A stretch of 62,707 nt of DNA from positions 1-62,707 of the forward strand of contig SVGN01000011.1 in the NCBI GenBank assembly GCA_015056315.1. The letters run 5' to 3'. Below the pieces are notes generated by a model. That model was not told the origin of the DNA and did no database searches. It saw only the letters and a program-made list of their open reading frames with translations. The translations under genes were made by a program, and so were the position numbers. Below, piece after piece: positions 60,181 to 62,707 of this stretch (positions are counted from its first letter, which is position 1; each line of letters opens with the position of its first letter). This DNA is from Clostridiales bacterium (lineage in GTDB: Bacteria; Bacillota; Clostridia; Christensenellales; Aristaeellaceae).

Positions 60181-61041
60181 ATGCATACCGTGAGACCTGT
60201 GATCCGGCTGATCGCCATGGATATGGACGGTACCCTGCTGGGGCCGGACCAGCGCATCAGCGAAGCAAACCGCCTGGCCCTTTTGGAGGCGCAGCGGGCG
60301 GGCATCCGGCTGGCCATTTGCAGCGGGCGTATGCCCGGCGACAGCGCTCTGTTTGCGCTGGAAAACGACCTTTCGGAGATCGCCGTGCTGGGGCTCAACG
60401 GCGGCTGCTGCCAAAGCACGCCCCTTTCGGAGCCCTACGCGGATCATGTGCTGCCGGCACAGGTGGTGGAGCGCATCTGCGCTCTTTTTGCCGGAGCGGG
60501 CATCACCTGTGGTCTGTTCCTTCGCAACCGGGTGGTCATCTTTCAGGGCCGCAAGGAGCTGGAGAAAAAGGATTGGGGCAGCCACTGGGATGCGCCCGGC
60601 GCACCGGAGATGCTTTTCGGGGGCGATGCCGCCCGGCTGGCGGCGCAGGGCGTGAACAAAATCGTCTGTGTGGACGATGATGCTGTGCTGCTCAGCCGGT
60701 ACCGCATGCAGCTGGAGCGCGAGGATGCGCTGCAGGTATCCAGCTCCTGGGAGAACAATCTGGAGCTGATGCCAAAGGGCATCGATAAGGGGCTTGCGCT
60801 GCGGGAGTTGGCAGGGGAACTGCACATACCCCGGGAAAGCGTGATGGCGCTGGGGGATTATGATAACGACCTGAGCATGTTTGCCTATGCCGGGTTTGCA
60901 GTGGCCATGGGCAATGCGCCGGAGCATGTGAAGGCTGAGGCCGATGCAGTCACCCTCTCCAACGGGGAGGATGGCGTAGCCCACGCCATACGTACATGGG
61001 CACTGAAGCCGCTTCAGGAAAGGGAGAATGACCGTGGCTGA
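60181..61041 (+). CDS. Cof-type HAD-IIB phosphatase
   Basis: The 286-residue protein has HAD motif I in LIAMDMDGTLLGP (nucleophile Asp14, acid Asp16), motif II in ICSGR, Lys of motif III near NKIVCVDDD or PKGIDKG, and motif IV in MALGDYDNDLSMF. The cap of the Cof/YbiV group is inserted between motifs II and III. These enzymes dephosphorylate sugar phosphates and FMN-like metabolites. I start at the ATG at 60181; the GTG one codon earlier is also possible. The 3' end overlaps the pentapeptide-repeat gene by 14 nt. Confidence 0.9.
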   Translation: MHTVRPVIRLIAMDMDGTLLGPDQRISEANRLALLEAQRAGIRLAICSGRMPGDSALFALENDLSEIAVLGLNGGCCQSTPLSEPYADHVLPAQVVERICALFAGAGITCGLFLRNRVVIFQGRKELEKKDWGSHWDAPGAPEMLFGGDAARLAAQGVNKIVCVDDDAVLLSRYRMQLEREDALQVSSSWENNLELMPKGIDKGLALRELAGELHIPRESVMALGDYDNDLSMFAYAGFAVAMGNAPEHVKAEADAVTLSNGEDGVAHAIRTWALKPLQERENDRG

Positions 61042-61693
61042 ATGGAAGCTGGATGCCCCCGATCTGCCGGAGAACCTGCGGGAGGATTACCCCCTGCGCC
61101 CGGCAGCCCTGCAGGCTATGGATGATGATGAGGATGTTTCCCGCCGTCTGTTCTGCCAGCAGACCCTTTCGGCCCTCTCCGGCGGCGTGCTGGAGTTCAA
61201 AAGCTGCCGCTTTGATCGCTGCACCTTCGAAAACGTGGATGTATCCCGCATGAGCTTTGTGGATTGCGAGTTCGTAAAGTGCGAGATGAGCAATCTGCCG
61301 CTGCGCGGCGCTGCCCTGAAGCGCGTACAGCTGACCGATTGCCACCTGACCGGCCTTCTTTTGGAGAAGGCATCGCTGACGGATGTTTCCTTTCAGCGCT
61401 GCATGCTGGATTACCTCTCCCTCAGCGAAAGCAAGCTGGACCGGGTGGTGTTCGACCAATGCCGTATGCGGGAGAGCCTGTGGGTGAATGTGAAGCTGGG
61501 CCGGGTGCGCTTTTTGGAGGCGGATCTTACAAAGGCCGAGTGGAGCTACACGCCCCTCAAGGGGCAGGATCTGAGCAACTGCCACATCGATGGCATACGC
61601 ATCGCTCTGCCCGATCTCTACGGCCTGCGCCTTACCTCTGCCCAGCTGACGGCCCTCAGCGGCCTGCTCGGCGTGGTGCTCACCGATCGGTGA
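61028..61693 (+). CDS. Pentapeptide-repeat protein
   Basis: The 221-residue protein is built from A/C-x-L/F-x-x pentapeptide repeats between about residues 55 and 200 (FKSCRFDRCTFENVDVSRMSF, CHLTGLLLEKASLTDVSF), which form a square beta-helix. Cys and Phe are prominent at the inward positions. Some family members mimic DNA and inhibit or protect gyrase; others have unknown roles, and the repeats alone do not decide. GGGAGA precedes the ATG and the gene overlaps the HAD gene, so they are coupled. Its stop codon lies inside a terminator stem. Confidence 0.85.
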   Translation: MTVAEWKLDAPDLPENLREDYPLRPAALQAMDDDEDVSRRLFCQQTLSALSGGVLEFKSCRFDRCTFENVDVSRMSFVDCEFVKCEMSNLPLRGAALKRVQLTDCHLTGLLLEKASLTDVSFQRCMLDYLSLSESKLDRVVFDQCRMRESLWVNVKLGRVRFLEADLTKAEWSYTPLKGQDLSNCHIDGIRIALPDLYGLRLTSAQLTALSGLLGVVLTDR

Positions 61694-61702
61694 TTTTTTT
61701 TC
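61680..61702 (+). terminator. Terminator overlapping the end of the pentapeptide gene
   Basis: TCACC/GGTGA arms (61680-61693, 4-nt loop) include the last codons and the TGA stop, followed by eight T residues (61694-61701). Confidence 0.85.
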
Positions 61703-61723
61703 GGGGGAAAACCGAAAAAGTGG

Positions 61724-61752
61724 TTGACACAGCCACGGGCACATGGTATACT
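61724..61752 (+). promoter_or_regulatory. Promoter of infC-rpmI
   Basis: TTGACA (61724-61729), 17-bp spacer, TATACT (61747-61752). Confidence 0.92.
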
Positions 61753-61758
61753 CGCATC

Positions 61759-61907
61759 TGTAAGTAGAGGCTGCCCGCTTCTCACCGCGCGAAAGCATTG
61801 CGTCGGTCATGGCACATAAGTCCATGGGGTGAACTGCGGCGGGTAGCGTGTGCCCGGCGTTTTTTTGTGCGTAAAGCAAAAGAAGCGCCACAGACTTTTG
61901 GAGGTGT
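61759..61907 (+). promoter_or_regulatory. infC leader (L20-type attenuator)
   Basis: The 149-nt leader holds a terminator: 61837-61845 pairs with 61851-61859 (one G-G mismatch), followed by seven T (61860-61866). CTGCCCGC (61771-61778) is complementary to 61839-61846 and could form a competing antiterminator. This matches the known logic of L20-controlled infC-rpmI-rplT leaders in Bacillota. Confidence 0.8.
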
Positions 61908-62558
61908 ATTGATATCAACGAGCCGATGATCAACGAAGAAATTCGCGACAAAGAAGTGCTTCTGATCGCAGAAGACGGCACCAAGCTGGGTGTTATGCCT
62001 ACCAGGGCTGCGCTGGAGAAGGCCGAGCAGGTCGGGCTGGATCTGGTCAAGATCGCTGCCAATGCCACGCCCCCCGTATGCAAGCTGATGGACTACGACA
62101 AGCACCGCTACGAGCAGTCCAAGCGCGAGCGTGATATGCGTAAGAATCAGCGCATCGTTACGCTCAAGGAAGTGCAGCTTTCCGCCACCATCGAAGAGAA
62201 CGACGTGCAGACCAAGTTCAAGAATGCCGTCAAGTTCCTGCAGGATGGCGACAAGGTAAAGGTCAGCATCCGCTTCCGCGGTCGTCAGATCGCGCACGCT
62301 GATATCGGTATGAAGATCATGCAGGACTTCGCAGCCCGCATCGAGGAGTACGGTGCCGTTGAGCGCCGCCCCCTGCTGGAAGGCCGCAACATGATCATGA
62401 TCCTCGCTCCCAAGGCAGAGAAGAAGAGCTTTGCCGAGAAGAGCCAGGAGCGCAAGGAGAAGAAGGCTGCCAAGGAGGCCGAAAAGCAGAACGTCCCCAA
62501 GGAAGCCAAGCCCCAGCCCAAGAAGAAGGTCAAGCGCGAAAGCGAAAACATGATTTGA
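61908..62558 (+). CDS. infC: Translation initiation factor IF-3, non-AUG start
   Basis: IF-3 prevents premature 30S-50S joining and proofreads the start codon. The product matches the family: MINEEIRDKEVLLI at the N-domain, TPPVCKLMDYDKHRYEQ, KRERDMRKNQRIVTLKEVQL, and the C-domain VKVSIRFRGRQIAH. The ATG at 61926 is 21 nt from GGAGG (61900-61904), too far. The codons IDINEP before it continue the family reading, so the true start is probably ATT (61908) or ATC (61914). Noncanonical starts on infC are well known and let IF-3 autoregulate. A lysine-rich C-terminal tail of about 40 residues is longer than usual. rpmI follows. Confidence 0.93.
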   Translation: MDINEPMINEEIRDKEVLLIAEDGTKLGVMPTRAALEKAEQVGLDLVKIAANATPPVCKLMDYDKHRYEQSKRERDMRKNQRIVTLKEVQLSATIEENDVQTKFKNAVKFLQDGDKVKVSIRFRGRQIAHADIGMKIMQDFAARIEEYGAVERRPLLEGRNMIMILAPKAEKKSFAEKSQERKEKKAAKEAEKQNVPKEAKPQPKKKVKRESENMI

Positions 62559-62636
62559 CCCTGTTAACCCAGCCATCCCGCCCCGGGCAATGACCCCGGC
62601 AGGTTATGGATAGCATACGGAAGGAGGACAACCCCT

Positions 62637-62707
62637 ATGCCTAAGCAGAAATCCCACCGCGGCGCAGCCAAACGCTTTTCTTTCACCAAGAATGGCAAAG
62701 TCACCCA
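62637..62707 (+). CDS. rpmI: Ribosomal protein L35, partial at window edge
   Basis: The first 23 codons encode MPKQKSHRGAAKRFSFTKNG and then KVT, the characteristic N-terminus of L35. The gene runs off the window. AAGGAGG lies 9 nt before the ATG. Its position after infC is the conserved order infC-rpmI-rplT. Confidence 0.93.
   Translation, partial: MPKQKSHRGAAKRFSFTKNGKVT

Noticed and set aside
1..62707. CRISPR array, phage or insertion sequence
   Set aside because: No regular direct repeats with spacers, and no integrase, transposase or phage structural gene was seen on either strand.

Overview
The window reads as the chromosome of a low-oxygen, carbohydrate-fermenting Clostridia-type member of the Bacillota, with high GC for that group (roughly 60 percent by eye). 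The evidence is strong AAGGAGG-type ribosome binding sites, TTGACA/TATAAT promoters with 17-18 bp spacers, A-type flavoprotein and flavoredoxin genes, a TM1266-type hydrogenase-system regulator, infC-rpmI with a leader RNA, and xylan-degradation genes. A gut or plant-fibre habitat is an inference. I see no phage, IS element or CRISPR array. The gene order looks like ordinary chromosome with several accessory clusters.

Layout. 0.1-6.7 kb (minus): ychF, an ATP-grasp protein, a secreted clostripain-like peptidase and a two-domain PPK2. 6.9-8.9 kb: a GH43 glycosidase and tRNA-Val. 9.0-10.1 kb: a GGDEF protein. 10.3-14.9 kb (minus): a four-gene dlt-like operon (carrier protein, MBOAT, SGNH protein, adenylating ligase) behind a palindromic operator. 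15.3-20.8 kb: an SH3 protein, a large GH3 and a secreted SGNH esterase. 20.8-22.5 kb: diaminopropionate ammonia-lyase plus RidA. 22.5-25.3 kb: a wall-binding protein with two SH3 and six peptidoglycan-binding repeats. 25.3-28.1 kb (minus): a TM1266-type regulator with a NitT/TauT-like ABC transporter, behind a structured leader that holds a 7-codon ORF and an intrinsic terminator. 28.1-30.5 kb: an S41 lipoprotein protease and a PucR-type regulator. 30.6-30.9 kb: two tRNA-Ser genes. 31-34 kb: an HD protein, a MarR regulator with a perfect operator, a flavin reductase and an A-type flavoprotein.

34.2-47.8 kb (minus) is the most striking region. It holds two complete sets of sugar-type ABC permeases and two solute-binding proteins, one of them a 978-residue membrane-anchored fusion. 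Between the permease sets lie a membrane-anchored NHL/TPR-like protein, a YIP1-family membrane protein and a DUF5696-type membrane-anchored protein. A consensus promoter and an attenuator-like hairpin precede the operon, and an AraC regulator and a GH10 xylanase lie just beyond it. My working hypothesis is a xylo-oligosaccharide or other glycan uptake machine with cytoplasmic GH10, GH43 and GH3 enzymes.

50.6-55.5 kb: two flavodoxin-like proteins, a GltS-like carrier and a PlsC-type acyltransferase with an unusual C-terminal extension. 55.7-61.7 kb (plus): a BY-kinase-like protein with a lost P-loop, a peptidoglycan-binding/copper-amine-oxidase-like protein, an unrecognised protein, RluA, a HAD phosphatase and a pentapeptide-repeat protein. 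The window ends in infC (probably starting at AUU or AUC, behind an L20-type leader) and the first codons of rpmI.
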